NCBI RefSeq assembly: GCF_007752345.1
Contig: NZ_CP036299.1
Span: 1,178,001-1,242,000 of the forward strand
Source of the DNA: Planctopirus ephydatiae
Lineage (GTDB): Bacteria; Planctomycetota; Planctomycetia; Planctomycetales; Planctomycetaceae
Reading direction: 5' to 3'
Length of the DNA: 64,000 nt
Below are positions 17,480 through 27,005 of this stretch, in pieces. Made by a program: the position numbers and the translations under genes. Positions within the stretch are counted from its first letter, which is position 1, and each line of letters starts with the position of its first letter. The notes below the pieces were generated by a model. That model had not been told where the DNA came from and searched no databases. It saw nothing but the letters and a program-made list of their open reading frames with translations.

Positions 17480-18537
17480 TGGATCAACGGGATTTGCCAG
17501 TCGTGCTGGTGACGGGAACAACGGGACTGGTGGGTCGGCATGTGGTGCTCTGGGCCGCTCAGCATGGCTACCGCGTGCGGGGACTGGTTCGTAAGCCTTC
17601 TTCATGTGCCGGTTTTTTCCCGGAAGAGTTGATGCCGGTTATTGAATTGGTCGAAGGAGATCTGGAGGACGGCGTCAGCCTGGAAATGGCCGTTCAGAAT
17701 GTGAACTTCATTGTGCATTGTGCGGCCAAAGTGGGCGACTGGGGCCCGACAGAAGAGTATCGCCAGGTTAATGTCGAAGGGACGCGCCTGCTGATCGAAG
17801 CGGCACGGAAACAGCCGGCGTTTGAGAAGTTCGTACACATCAGCTCATTGGGTGTCTTCCCGGCCAGAGATCATTACGGAACCGATGAGGATGTCCCGGT
17901 CAGCACTTTCGGGATCGATGGCTACACATTGACCAAGCGGGAGTCTGAACAGCTCGTCAGCGATTACTCGCAGAAAGAAAACTTTCCGGCAGTGATCCTG
18001 CGACCCGGATTTATCTATGGCCCGGGCGATCGCTCAGTTCTGCCAAGGCTCATCGAAAGGCTCAAGACAAAGCAGTTTGCTTTTCTGGGTTCGCCTGAAA
18101 AACTGATGAATAACACTTCGGTTCATAACCTCGTGCAGGCAGTCGCTGCTGTGCTGAAACACCCCACACCGGCGGGAAGAATCTATCATGTGACGGATGG
18201 TCGGCTGGTCACCAAGCGTGAGTTTGTCGAGACCGTGGCCCGATGTGCGAAACTGCCTTTGCCGAAAAAGGTGGTTCCTTTGCCCGTTGCAAAAGTTCTG
18301 GCCAAAGTGCTGGAGCGTATCTGGAAACTGCTCGGTAAGCAGGAAGCTCCGCTGCTCTCGAGTGCGCGAATCAAGTTTCTGGGGTTGAATCTCGACTTCA
18401 GCTCACATCGCATTCAGATGGAACTTGGTTACCAGCCTGTGATTGATTTTCAACAGGCAATGCCAGCAGCCGTGGCTGATCTTTGTGGTGAACCTGCTGA
18501 AACTTTTGTGGAACCACCTCAGCGGAAGATTGCCTGA
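17479..18537 (+). CDS. NAD-dependent epimerase/dehydratase
   Basis: A 352-residue extended short-chain dehydrogenase. The Rossmann start VVLVTGTTGLVGRHVV binds NAD(P); FIVHCAAKVGDWG is the family NAG-equivalent region, VHISSLGVF contains the catalytic Ser, and YTLTKRESEQ the Tyr-x-x-x-Lys pair. RPGFIYGPGDRSVLPRL follows. It looks most like the 3-beta-hydroxysteroid dehydrogenase/epimerase branch; the substrate is unknown, perhaps a sugar nucleotide or a lipid-linked isoprenoid. Start is the ATG at 17479 sharing one base with the murG stop (TGATG); a GTG three bases earlier is equally possible, with AAGGA upstream. It shares another TGATG with the following small membrane gene. Confidence 0.87.
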   Translation: MDQRDLPVVLVTGTTGLVGRHVVLWAAQHGYRVRGLVRKPSSCAGFFPEELMPVIELVEGDLEDGVSLEMAVQNVNFIVHCAAKVGDWGPTEEYRQVNVEGTRLLIEAARKQPAFEKFVHISSLGVFPARDHYGTDEDVPVSTFGIDGYTLTKRESEQLVSDYSQKENFPAVILRPGFIYGPGDRSVLPRLIERLKTKQFAFLGSPEKLMNNTSVHNLVQAVAAVLKHPTPAGRIYHVTDGRLVTKREFVETVARCAKLPLPKKVVPLPVAKVLAKVLERIWKLLGKQEAPLLSSARIKFLGLNLDFSSHRIQMELGYQPVIDFQQAMPAAVADLCGEPAETFVEPPQRKIA

Positions 18538-18794
18538 TGAACCCCGTATTTGTGTCAGACAAGCTGCGTCGAGCAGTGCGGTGGTGCTGTTCGTGGGAAG
18601 GGTTTCTCGTCTGGGGATTTATCCCTTACGCGCTGTCGCTGGGCCCGTTTTTCTGGTCGTGGTATGGAGCGATTTTCGAGTTGCGATCTGCCTGGTGGCT
18701 GGGTGCTTATGTGCCACTGCAGGTGCAGATATGGCTCTGCCCGATTTATGGCGATCTGCTCGACTGGTATCTTCACTGGTGGATCACGAGTTGA
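18537..18794 (+). CDS. small Trp-rich membrane protein
   Basis: An 85-residue protein that I do not recognise. It is rich in aromatic residues (about ten Trp) with two hydrophobic stretches, around residues 22-45 and 50-75, ending LLDWYLHWWITS. The ATG shares one base with the stop of the epimerase gene, so it is the third member of a murG operon. A membrane partner of the epimerase is a reasonable guess. It converges with a lipoprotein gene 21 bases away. Confidence 0.65.
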   Translation: MNPVFVSDKLRRAVRWCCSWEGFLVWGFIPYALSLGPFFWSWYGAIFELRSAWWLGAYVPLQVQIWLCPIYGDLLDWYLHWWITS

Positions 18795-18815
18795 TTGAAC
18801 TTCGGGATGACCAGC

Positions 18816-19124
18816 TTACTTGTAGCCAAGATTGCGTTCGATATCTCGGGCTTCTTTGGACATGAGCAGATTCTTGAGGGGATCACGCTCATCTTCGAGG
18901 GCCTTGCTGCCTCGCCCCTGCTGGCCGACGAAGCCCCATTTGTCAGATTCGACGCCATTCATCGCGTTTTCATCTTTGGCTTCGGGATCGTAGTAGAGTG
19001 CCCGCTTCATCTCGGTCATCGTGCAGCCCACGAGAGTCAACCCAAGCAATGTGCAGCCCAGGAGCAGAGCATGACCGGCTCGCCAGCCTGTGCGACTCTT
19101 CGACGATCCGCGAAGATTGTTCAT
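18816..19124 (-). CDS. small lipoprotein
   Basis: A 102-residue exported protein. The start is set at the ATG at 19124 because the product then begins MNNLRGSSKSRTGWRAGH, a basic N-region, followed by a hydrophobic core and the lipobox LTLVGC; cleavage before that Cys would leave a mature protein of about 70 residues. The longer frame to 19313 adds an unlikely extension. The mature part is charged (EAKDENAMNGVESDKWGFVG) with no known domain. A 14-bp palindrome lies 45 bases upstream. Function unknown. Confidence 0.7.
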   Translation of the reverse strand: MNNLRGSSKSRTGWRAGHALLLGCTLLGLTLVGCTMTEMKRALYYDPEAKDENAMNGVESDKWGFVGQQGRGSKALEDERDPLKNLLMSKEARDIERNLGYK

Positions 19125-19624
19125 GATTCGTACCCGAAGTTTTGAGGACAGGCTGGTTGAGCCGTGCCGTCTATCGATAGACATCACAGACGAAGCACTG
19201 GATCCTGTCTTCTCTATTGATGAAGTGGTGAAGAGGGAAAGTTGGCAGGAATGGTCCAATATCGGGGGCAGGATGCGTGGGCGGGAGTGAGCGGTATCGT
19301 TTCTTACCAGCAAACCGTCAAGAAGTGTTTGTTCGGCTGAATCTGCTTGAAACGGGAATGCATGCAGGCTGGGTGCTCAAGGGGCAAAGTCTGCCGGTCT
19401 GTGGCTGAGAAGTCCGAACAACTGGATGCTTTCGCGTTCAGTGCTGCGGGAAAGATGCAGCACCTCTTTCTGCAGAGACGATGCAATCTGTTGAATTCCA
19501 GAATTGCTGGTGAAAGAGGCCTTAATGTGTTCTGAGGTTGCCCTCGAAACGGATCGAGACATTGATCGACGCCGATCTCGCTGACGTCGATAAATCCGGC
19601 CGCTTGTCCCAAGAAGGATCTTGT
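19125..19624. other. divergent intergenic region
   Basis: 500 bases between two divergent lipoprotein genes. Holds the palindrome at 19169-19182 and a Shine-Dalgarno AAGAAGGA at 19611-19618 for the downstream gene. No convincing small gene or RNA was seen. Confidence 0.4.
19169..19182. promoter_or_regulatory. perfect 14-bp palindrome
   Basis: GTCTATCGATAGAC is its own reverse complement and lies 45 bases upstream of the lipoprotein start at 19124, a typical operator position. The binding protein is not identifiable. Confidence 0.4.
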
Positions 19625-21301
19625 GTGACACTGCAGATTCTCCCACAACGCTCAAATCGGAGCCATGTAGCGACACGGCGCTTACAGACAATCCGTTCAC
19701 AGTTCAGAGGAAAATTCGCATTCGAGCAGATCGTTGCCACGCTGGGCTGTGGTCGTTTAATTTCTGGACGATCGATCGTCTGGGGTTTGATCCTGTGTGT
19801 AGTCTTATCGAGTGGTTGTGCGAAGAACCCGCGCGACAGCATCGCCAAGCTCTGGGATCATGTTCCCAGTGCTCCATGGACTGCCGGCAAATCGGCAGAA
19901 CGGAAGATTGAACAAGAGCAGCCCACAGTTGCTGCCAACTCTGCAGCGGCCCTTTCCGCACGGGATGCTCACGCTGCGGATGCTCCTGTCGAAGACCCTT
20001 TCGAAGTCGCCATCACTCCCGATCAATCAAAGAAGTCGGTCGACAAACTCGGTTCAGGCAGCGGTTTACCGGAAGGCCAGCACTCTGCGATTCATCAGAC
20101 GAGCATGTTGTCCGGTTCTGCCAGTACGGATTCATCAACCGCATCAGATAGAGAAGCTCCCGCCGTGGCCAAAACCACGGGAGCAAAACTCAAGGATGCT
20201 CTTCCTGATCCTCTTTCGGCAACTCCTGGAGATTGGACGAAGGCCTTTGAACTCGCCAACGGGCTCGAAAAAGCCAAAGAGGCCACTTCACAGGAAGTTT
20301 CCCGTATCGGTCAACTCCGCGAGACGCTCGAAGAAGATGCTCAGGCGGTCACCAAACGATCGTTGGCAGAACTGAATGAGTTTCGCCTGCGCATTGAATC
20401 GTTACTCAGTCATGCCCGACGTCAGATTGAAGCCGGTGAGCTGAAAACAGCACAGCGATTTGCCCGCCTGGCGAATGAGCTCAGTGAAGGGGCTGGTCTG
20501 GAATATTCGCCGACAGAAGAGCGACCTCAAGATCTGCTGCATCGGATTGAAGATTTGATCGCACTCTCAAGGCCCGAAGCCGGCGAACTCAAACTCAATG
20601 ATTTGGCTGCCGATCAAAAAACTGTCGAGCCAGCTTCAGATGCGATCACCACTCCAGCAGATGCAACGACGGGTGCATCTGTCGAAGACGAAAACAGTGG
20701 TCACACTCCCGAGGAAGTGGCCGCTGTGCCACCTGCACTGCAGGGAAGTGTGAGTGCCAATCGTGCATTACGTTCAGTACCAAAAGACAGTCCATCCAGT
20801 TTCGTGGCCGAAGCGTCCATACCGAGCGACGCTGTCGTGACGTCTCATGTGGTGCAACATGATGTTCCAGAAGCGACATTACAGCCGCTTTATCTTCCGG
20901 GAGTCGAGCAGCTTGGAACAGAAATTCATACTCGGCGTGAACATGCACAGGCTGTTGCAGCTTCGAAAACAGAAATTCTGCCCGAGGTACGCGGCCACGA
21001 TGAAAAGCAACACTCGCGTTCAAAACTGAATGTCGATGCCATTGGCGAGTTTGAGCAGTTGGTGGTGAAATCCGACATTGCCGAATTGGCATCGGGTCAA
21101 AGTCGAAACAACCAACTGATGACGTGGATTCCCTGGGTATTGGGACTTCTCCTGGCGCTGGGCGCAGGGTGGGGCCTGGCACGCAGCACAGGCCGATCAG
21201 TCGAAGTGGTGGTTTCGAGCCATTCCGCTTCTGCCGGTCATATCTCATCCAGCGAAACTTCGGGATCTGCCTTTCATGAGTCGGCTCCCGTCGAACGGTA
21301 A
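19625..21301 (+). CDS. large lipoprotein with C-terminal membrane helix
   Basis: About 558 residues, not recognised as a known family. The start is set at GTG 19625 because AGAAGGA lies 6 bases upstream; earlier TTG starts add unlikely sequence. A hydrophobic segment followed by VVLSSGCAKNP looks like a lipobox about 70 residues in. The body is low-complexity and Ala/Ser/Glu-rich, with a helical stretch around the middle (SLAELNEFRLRIESLLSHA, then IEAGELKTAQRFARLANEL) that may be TPR-like. A second hydrophobic helix, TWIPWVLGLLLALGAGWGLA, sits 50 residues from the end. Two membrane attachments suggest a periplasmic bridge-like protein. The long N-region before the lipobox is odd, so the start is not certain. 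Confidence 0.65.
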   Translation: MTLQILPQRSNRSHVATRRLQTIRSQFRGKFAFEQIVATLGCGRLISGRSIVWGLILCVVLSSGCAKNPRDSIAKLWDHVPSAPWTAGKSAERKIEQEQPTVAANSAAALSARDAHAADAPVEDPFEVAITPDQSKKSVDKLGSGSGLPEGQHSAIHQTSMLSGSASTDSSTASDREAPAVAKTTGAKLKDALPDPLSATPGDWTKAFELANGLEKAKEATSQEVSRIGQLRETLEEDAQAVTKRSLAELNEFRLRIESLLSHARRQIEAGELKTAQRFARLANELSEGAGLEYSPTEERPQDLLHRIEDLIALSRPEAGELKLNDLAADQKTVEPASDAITTPADATTGASVEDENSGHTPEEVAAVPPALQGSVSANRALRSVPKDSPSSFVAEASIPSDAVVTSHVVQHDVPEATLQPLYLPGVEQLGTEIHTRREHAQAVAASKTEILPEVRGHDEKQHSRSKLNVDAIGEFEQLVVKSDIAELASGQSRNNQLMTWIPWVLGLLLALGAGWGLARSTGRSVEVVVSSHSASAGHISSSETSGSAFHESAPVER

Positions 21302-21513
21302 TCATTACCCCACCATCAGTTCGGTTACAAAACCAATGATCGGCCGGCCATGAATCTGGTGACGCCGACCACCGGCTGTGGCCCGCTGGCAGAATTGTCA
21401 CTCCTTTTTCAGAGACCAGCCACTTTTACGCAACGCATGACCGGGAATTGTGGGCTAGGTTCCTTGTAACGAGACATCCATATGTGGCTCGATGAATACA
21501 GGGAGTGAAAGAG

Positions 21514-21879
21514 ATGGCTACGGATCCGTGGGGTCGACCGACCTTGCACGATTTGAAAACAGTCATTGAGAGTTTCGAAAAACTCGATGGCGCGAACTCT
21601 CGCAACACCGAGCGGATCGAACTGGCGGTGCCAGCCGAGATTACCACCCGGCGTGGAAATCTCATTCCAGCGATGACTCGTGAAATCAGTCGTTATGGTG
21701 TGGGATTATTGCATAAAGGGTCACTCAACCCTGGAGATGTTCGTCTCAAAATGGCCAGTGAAACACGCGAATACACCTATAGCGTGGCCATTGAATGGTG
21801 TACCCCCGTGGAAAACGGCATGTTTATCAGTGGCGGTCGATTTCTCGGTAAGCCCGAAGTGAGCGATGTCGAGAATTGA
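21514..21879 (+). CDS. PilZ domain protein
   Basis: A 121-residue single-domain protein. NTERIELAVPAEI is close to the RxxxR region and TREISRYGVGLLHKG matches the second PilZ motif (D/N-x-S-x-x-G), followed by beta strands ending GMFISGGRFLGK. PilZ domains bind cyclic di-GMP and control motility, exopolysaccharide or transcription. The first motif lacks the clear double arginine, so ligand binding is not assured. Start is ATG 21514 with GGGAG 8 bases upstream. It stands alone, converging with the next gene 40 bases away; no pilus or cellulose genes are adjacent. Confidence 0.7.
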   Translation: MATDPWGRPTLHDLKTVIESFEKLDGANSRNTERIELAVPAEITTRRGNLIPAMTREISRYGVGLLHKGSLNPGDVRLKMASETREYTYSVAIEWCTPVENGMFISGGRFLGKPEVSDVEN

Positions 21880-21919
21880 GATAGATGCCTCGCAGGTTGA
21901 TCAGACACAGGCAGCTTGA

Positions 21920-23692
21920 TCAATTCGGAGAGACGACCAGTCGATCTCGTGGGCCGACTTCAAGTCGGTCATGGCGCATGTTCGCGGGGCGATGCGTCAA
22001 GTACCATTCGAGCCAGGCTTTGGTTGAGAGCTCCTGCCATTCTTCGCGGGGGCTGCGATAGCGCGTCCCGTTCGAACGCTCAGCCCTGCGGAGTGTATGC
22101 CGGGTCGGATCGATGGCCAGTCCTGCAATACCGGCTGGCTCGCTGGCAATCGTGCAAAGTGCTCGACTCGCTTCGAGTGCCACATCCGAGTTCTCATCGG
22201 AGAGCCGCTCGATCAGGAGTGGGACAGGTTCCAGTTCCCCCGTTTTTCCGAGCGCCCAACAGGCTGTCCGGCGAATCTCATCACGAGGGTCCTTGACGAG
22301 TCGCTGCAGCAGGTCAAGTTTGCCGACAAGATCGTCGCGATTGCCCAGTTGAAATTGAGCCACGATCGCAGCCTGAGCCTTGGCCACATCCTGATCAGAA
22401 AGTGATTTGGAAAGGCTCTTCAGGGCTTGATCTGCCAGCTCGGCCGACGTTTTGGGATCTTTGGGTTTATCGACAAGTTGTGCGGCCAAATCGCGTCCAC
22501 CAACTAAAATACCACCTCCGACACCGGGAGCAGCGCCTTCTCGTTTGAAGAGTGATTCGGTCGCCTTGCCCAGAAAGAGGAGCGAGAGGCTCGTGGCTGG
22601 CGAAAGTCCGGACGAATCACGCCACCAGCCATCGGTCGCCTGATTCTGAATCAGCCAGCGGGCACCGGCGTCGTACCAGTCAACACCTGCAATCTCTTCT
22701 TTCCCAGACAGAGCGGCGTACCGCTCAATCGCATACAGGTAGTAACAGGGAAAGTCAGCCGGCATACCACGCTGAGCCAGGCGTTCGAGTGCGCGAAAGT
22801 TTTTATCAATACTGGCATCGAGAACCGACATTTCGAGGCGGGTGGGCCTTACGACCGCAACAGCCGGATTTTCTTCGAGTGGAGCTTCGGGTCTGACAGG
22901 TTCGAGAACTCCAAAACGCTTACCGATCGAGGCATTGAGGCGACGAGTTTTACCAGCGGCTGTCTTTCCAAAAAGAATCAGTCGAACAACCTGCAAGCTG
23001 CCGCCAGCCGCTGCTGTCATGGTGGCCTTGGTTTCCGTCGCACCTGTGGCTGTGGGATGATAACCCGATCCGCCATCGGCATTTTGTGTCTGCTGGTGCC
23101 ATCTGGCTGCTCCTTCCCAGGCGTCTGTAGGAATCGTTACTCCCGCTCGATAGGCAGCCCAAAGTCCCAGAACGCCGTATTGCGAAATACTGGTGTCGCC
23201 ATAAAGGTCGTTTTGCGAAGGGTAATACCATCCTCCGTGGGCTTTCTGCTGAGCAATCAGATAGTCAGCAATCAGGTTTAAGCTCGGTTTATCATTGAGA
23301 TCGCCAGCCGCTTCGAGCAGCATCGCATCGACCGCAGCCGAATAAATATGGTGCGAGGCAGGCAGATAGCGATTACCTCCGCATCGTTTACGAACGTCGG
23401 CCAAGGCCTCGGCGACTTTCTTGTCACTCAGATCCGAACCCGATTTCAACAACGCATAGCCTGTTAAAGCGAGCGAGGCCTGATCATCAGCACCCGTCTG
23501 GAGGAAGGTTCTGGCTCGCTTGATCGCGGCCTGAACTTCGCGAGATTGAATCGTCAGCTTGGCGGACGGTTTGTCATCGGCTGAGTTCGCCTGAGGGCAA
23601 GACGTGATGAGAAAACAGCCAACTGTAAGCCATTGCAGGACAACAGGGCACCACCCACTGGTTTTCAAATGTGGAAAAGTTGGTGCAGCCAT
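21920..23692 (-). CDS. secreted prenyltransferase-repeat and HEAT-repeat protein
   Basis: A 590-residue exported protein. The N-terminal hydrophobic segment ends SCPQANSADD. The first 400 residues show alpha/alpha-toroid repeats of the squalene cyclase/prenyltransferase type (AHGGWYYPSQNDLYGDTSIS, then QYGVLGLWAAYRAG, and TDGWWRDSSGLSPATSLSLL), without the catalytic DxDD of cyclases, so a binding rather than cyclase role is likely. About 120 C-terminal residues form HEAT-like repeats (DEIRRTACWALGKTGELEPV, DENSDVALEASRAL). This family is expanded in planctomycetes. The start is set at ATG 23692, because the earlier ATG at 23764 lies inside a candidate -10 box. Confidence 0.7.
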   Translation of the reverse strand: MAAPTFPHLKTSGWCPVVLQWLTVGCFLITSCPQANSADDKPSAKLTIQSREVQAAIKRARTFLQTGADDQASLALTGYALLKSGSDLSDKKVAEALADVRKRCGGNRYLPASHHIYSAAVDAMLLEAAGDLNDKPSLNLIADYLIAQQKAHGGWYYPSQNDLYGDTSISQYGVLGLWAAYRAGVTIPTDAWEGAARWHQQTQNADGGSGYHPTATGATETKATMTAAAGGSLQVVRLILFGKTAAGKTRRLNASIGKRFGVLEPVRPEAPLEENPAVAVVRPTRLEMSVLDASIDKNFRALERLAQRGMPADFPCYYLYAIERYAALSGKEEIAGVDWYDAGARWLIQNQATDGWWRDSSGLSPATSLSLLFLGKATESLFKREGAAPGVGGGILVGGRDLAAQLVDKPKDPKTSAELADQALKSLSKSLSDQDVAKAQAAIVAQFQLGNRDDLVGKLDLLQRLVKDPRDEIRRTACWALGKTGELEPVPLLIERLSDENSDVALEASRALCTIASEPAGIAGLAIDPTRHTLRRAERSNGTRYRSPREEWQELSTKAWLEWYLTHRPANMRHDRLEVGPRDRLVVSPN

Positions 23693-23741
23693 TGGTCGCC
23701 TCTGGGGAAATCGACTGATAAGACCAGCCTGTCGATCTGTG

Positions 23742-23768
23742 ATGTCATGGCCATGTGATGACATTATA
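23742..23768 (-). promoter_or_regulatory. TATAAT box with overlapping inverted repeat
   Basis: On the minus strand TATAAT (23768-23763) precedes the secreted-protein gene, with only a weak -35 match (GTAACG). ATGTCAT (23742-23748) and ATGACAT (23758-23764) form an inverted repeat overlapping the start region, an operator-like layout. Confidence 0.35.
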
Positions 23769-24971
23769 CAGTCGCGTTATTGCACCGTTACGTCTTCTCT
23801 GAGCTTTGATCATACGGCTCCACGCATAACAGGCAACCAGCGGTTTCAGCAACAAATACGTATTCTCGGGAGTGGATCAGCAAGAGCGGCTTCGTGGTAG
23901 GCCGCCAGCCCGAAGGCATTCTTGAAAACCAGTTGTCCAGTACGGTTGGGGCTTTGACATCCAGAGAGTAGAAGCTCATGGTTCTTCTCTTGGGGACGGG
24001 CATCTTCGCATAATTCGGAGACTGGATGAACGTCGCAAAGCTATATAAAAAAATAACTTATGATCTACATTCCTAGGATTGCGGGGGATTCCCATGGGGA
24101 TGAAAATCATTCCTGACGTCATGGCGACGAAGATTGCCACACGAAGATTCAGTAAAGAACATGTACTTCAGTCTACTTGACGTGTCGGTTTTTCCGACGA
24201 TCATCCCTATATCGGGAATCCAGTCTCGCTCTGAGGAATTAACGATTTGAAGAGAGTTCTGGAAATGGACAGGCTAAACATGAGGTGATGCCGCTCCATA
24301 GTAGTGATTGGGCAGATTCTGAGGAAATTATTTCTTTGCTTGAGCGATTTGATTCCTCTTCAATTCTGAATGAGGTCTTGTGAACTCTAGCGATGGGATC
24401 ATTTGCTGAAATCTGGCCAAAGGTTTTTTGAGAGAGAAATGGAGTTCTCGCGAAGGGTGTGAAAAGACGATGCCCAGACTACCAGCTTCTGAAACTGGAT
24501 TTAGAACTTCAGAAACTGGAATGATGGGCGGTCAGCCATGAAACTAGTCGAGCTTTGCATGAAGCCCGACTCCAGCGGATCATTAACGCATGGCCAACTT
24601 CCGACGGATTCAGAATTGCTGCGCTGATTTCTCCACAGCTTCTCGGCAGCAGCCTCAGATCGAAAAACGTCTCACAGATGGCTTGAGGCACCTGACCTCC
24701 GACTGGCTGTCAGCTCTCTGGCGGAAGTTATTTCCGCAAATGATCCCCATTCCGATTCGCACGAAAGAGAATCCAGTCCCTACCCGCCGCCCGGATGGAG
24801 CTGCGCGTTCTGGTGCAGTGGTTTGGCCACGCCTCAATTCCAACTGACCATGGGAGCTTTCCCACGATGACCTGGAGTCTTTTCGTTTTTGCAGGCTATT
24901 TCAGGCGATCAGCGGCTTGTGTTGAGATTCTTCCGCAGCCAGATTGCATGAAACTAATGGGATGGATTTGA
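23769..24971. other. long intergenic region upstream of dnaG
   Basis: About 1.2 kb without a convincing gene, unusual for this window. Short frames (minus 23788-24003, plus 24590-24847) have no family features. It holds a direct repeat at 24486-24520, AT-rich DNA near 24042-24060, and a small GTCGG/CCGAC hairpin at 24184-24198. No tRNA or known RNA motif was recognised. Confidence 0.4.
24486..24520. repeat. 14-bp direct repeat, 21-base period
   Basis: CTTCTGAAACTGGA (24486-24499) and CTTCAGAAACTGGA (24507-24520) differ at one base and are spaced two helical turns apart, as tandem operator half-sites often are. Their TTCTGAA and TTCAGAA cores are also mutually inverted. Confidence 0.4.
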
Positions 24972-27005
24972 GTGAGTTCTGCGGGCCAGTCAACAGTATC
25001 CTGGGATGAAATCAAAGAGCAGGTGCGTGCTCGGACAGATATTGTCCAGCTCATCGGCGAAACGGTTTCTCTCCAACCTGCCCGAGGTGGTCGCACATTT
25101 CAGTGTCTCTGTCCGTTTCATGAAGACCACAATCCTTCCATGCAGGTTAATCCTGAGCGGCAGACCTATCGCTGCTGGGTGTGCAACGAAGGGGGAGACT
25201 GTTTCTCGTATGTGATGAAGCACGACAATCTCAGTTTTCCGGAAGCGTTGACTTTACTGGCTGAAAAAGCAGGGGTTGAGCTGCCACGCCGCAGTCGAAA
25301 CGAAGCCGGCTTTGGGGAATCCTCAGGCACGAAAAAGAGCGATCTGTTTGAAGTTCTGGCATGGGCATCCAGAGAGTTCCAGCAATGTTTGAAGGGCTCT
25401 GCGATTGGGGCACAGGCCAGAGAATATCTAGCATCAAGGCAGCTCAAACCCGAAATTGTCGAGCAGTTTGCACTTGGCTATCACCCGGATGACTGGCACT
25501 GGCTTCAGGAGCGGGCTCGCGGCCGCTTTTCCGTGGATTCTCTCGCCGTTGTCCGCCTGGTGGGGGCTCGAGATAACGGCCCAGGTCATTATGACTTTTT
25601 TGTCGACAGGTTGTTGTTCCCGATTTGTGATGAACGCAGCCGACCCGTCGCGTTCGGCGGCCGGATTATTCCCGGTCGGCCCGCAAAGGAAGATGCTCCC
25701 AAATATTGGAACAGCCCGGAAAGCCCGCTGTTTTCCAAAAGCCGTCTCTGTTACGGCCTCGATCAGGCACGGGAGGCGATTCGCCGCACGGAGACTGTTG
25801 TGGTGACGGAAGGCTACATGGATTGCATCAAAGCCCATCAACATGGGCTGAAAAATGCCGTGGCGACATTAGGCACAGCACTCACCGAAAACCATGTCCA
25901 GGTATTGAAGCGTTTAGCCAGAAAATTTGTGTTGATTTATGACGGTGATACTGCCGGGTTGAATGCTGCGGAACGTTCGTTGCCGCGATTTCTGGCTCAA
26001 GATGTCGATTTACGAATCTTGACGCTTCCGGAAGGTCTCGACCCTGACGAATATCTCGAAGCGAAGGGGTTGGCGGCTCTCGAACAGGCGATTCAGGAAG
26101 CTCCCGAAGCATTGGAGTTCAAGCTCCGCCGATCAATTGAAAGGTTTGGCACCGGAAGTGTCGACGCCCGGCAGCGTGTGACGGATGAACTGCTGGAAAC
26201 CATGGCTCTTTCGCCAGGACTTGCGGGTTCTGTCCGTGAGAGAAATCTGCTTTCCCGGCTCACTTCCCGGCTGGGATTGAGTGAATCGCTCCTGCAGAAG
26301 CGATTACGCGACCTGCGCGGCGAACAGCGCTTCAAGAATGTTTCTCAGCCTCCCCGAAAAGTTGATCCAGCCGAATCATCGATCATTGACGACGAAAGAC
26401 CGCTTCAGGAGCAGGTTAATTCGCTTCAGAGATCGACCACCGGAGACGATCTGCTGGAAAGCGAGTTCTTCCGCCTGTTGCTCCAATCACCGGATGATTT
26501 TCTATGGGTAAGCCAGCGAGTTGGTTCCGACGACTTCCATCACCCTGCATTCAGGCACCTGTGGTGTGTATGCCTCGATGTGGTCGAACATGGACAGTTG
26601 CCGTCGTTTGAACTTTTGTTGGCACAAACCGAATCACCAGCCCTCAAAGGACTTCTGGCGTGGCTGGGAGAAAGCCACCTGAGTGCGACTGAACTGCTGA
26701 GCCTCCAGGAATCGGCCGGAGCGACAGCGTCCACCAGCGAGCTGGAAAACTGGGCAGGTCAGCTAGATTCAGCGGGTTCTGTGGCCGACCCAGGAGTTCG
26801 ACGGCACTTGCTGAGCCAGTTGACAGACCGATTGGTGCTCCGCAGAGAACTGAACTTGCATAAAGCACGCCGTATGGAACGTGGTGAGGCTGGGGCGAAA
26901 TTGAATCCATCAGCAAAAGATGTTTTGGCACAGGCGATGCTTATTCATCGAAAACGAGCCGGGGGCATGCAGAACAATCCCCACGAATCCCCTTCCGGGG
27001 CGTAG
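24972..27005 (+). CDS. dnaG: DNA primase
   Basis: A 677-residue DnaG-type primase, which synthesises RNA primers for lagging-strand replication. Order: N-terminal CHC2 zinc domain with Cys47, His50, Cys68 and Cys71 (CPFHEDHNPS, YRCWVC); the RNA polymerase core; TOPRIM with VVTEGYMDCIKAH and FVLIYDGDTAGLNA; and a helical C-terminal region of about 230 residues for DnaB binding. Length is slightly over the 580-640 typical. The start is GTG 24972, directly after an in-frame TGA, with a weak GGATGG ribosome site. rpoD follows after 672 bases, the classic dnaG-rpoD order of the macromolecular synthesis operon, here without rpsU. A short CCCC/GGGG hairpin with six T follows the stop and may terminate part of the transcripts. 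Confidence 0.95.
   Translation: MSSAGQSTVSWDEIKEQVRARTDIVQLIGETVSLQPARGGRTFQCLCPFHEDHNPSMQVNPERQTYRCWVCNEGGDCFSYVMKHDNLSFPEALTLLAEKAGVELPRRSRNEAGFGESSGTKKSDLFEVLAWASREFQQCLKGSAIGAQAREYLASRQLKPEIVEQFALGYHPDDWHWLQERARGRFSVDSLAVVRLVGARDNGPGHYDFFVDRLLFPICDERSRPVAFGGRIIPGRPAKEDAPKYWNSPESPLFSKSRLCYGLDQAREAIRRTETVVVTEGYMDCIKAHQHGLKNAVATLGTALTENHVQVLKRLARKFVLIYDGDTAGLNAAERSLPRFLAQDVDLRILTLPEGLDPDEYLEAKGLAALEQAIQEAPEALEFKLRRSIERFGTGSVDARQRVTDELLETMALSPGLAGSVRERNLLSRLTSRLGLSESLLQKRLRDLRGEQRFKNVSQPPRKVDPAESSIIDDERPLQEQVNSLQRSTTGDDLLESEFFRLLLQSPDDFLWVSQRVGSDDFHHPAFRHLWCVCLDVVEHGQLPSFELLLAQTESPALKGLLAWLGESHLSATELLSLQESAGATASTSELENWAGQLDSAGSVADPGVRRHLLSQLTDRLVLRRELNLHKARRMERGEAGAKLNPSAKDVLAQAMLIHRKRAGGMQNNPHESPSGA

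Noticed and set aside
20646-21401. 251-residue antisense frame in the large lipoprotein gene
   Set aside because: Rich in Arg, His and Pro as expected from reverse reading; no ribosome site or domain.
23788-24003. 71-residue minus-strand frame upstream of the secreted repeat protein
   Set aside because: No family resemblance; it ends at a candidate promoter region. Cannot be excluded, but not supported.
24590-24847. 85-residue frame before dnaG
   Set aside because: No ribosome site, no domain, and composition unlike neighbouring genes.
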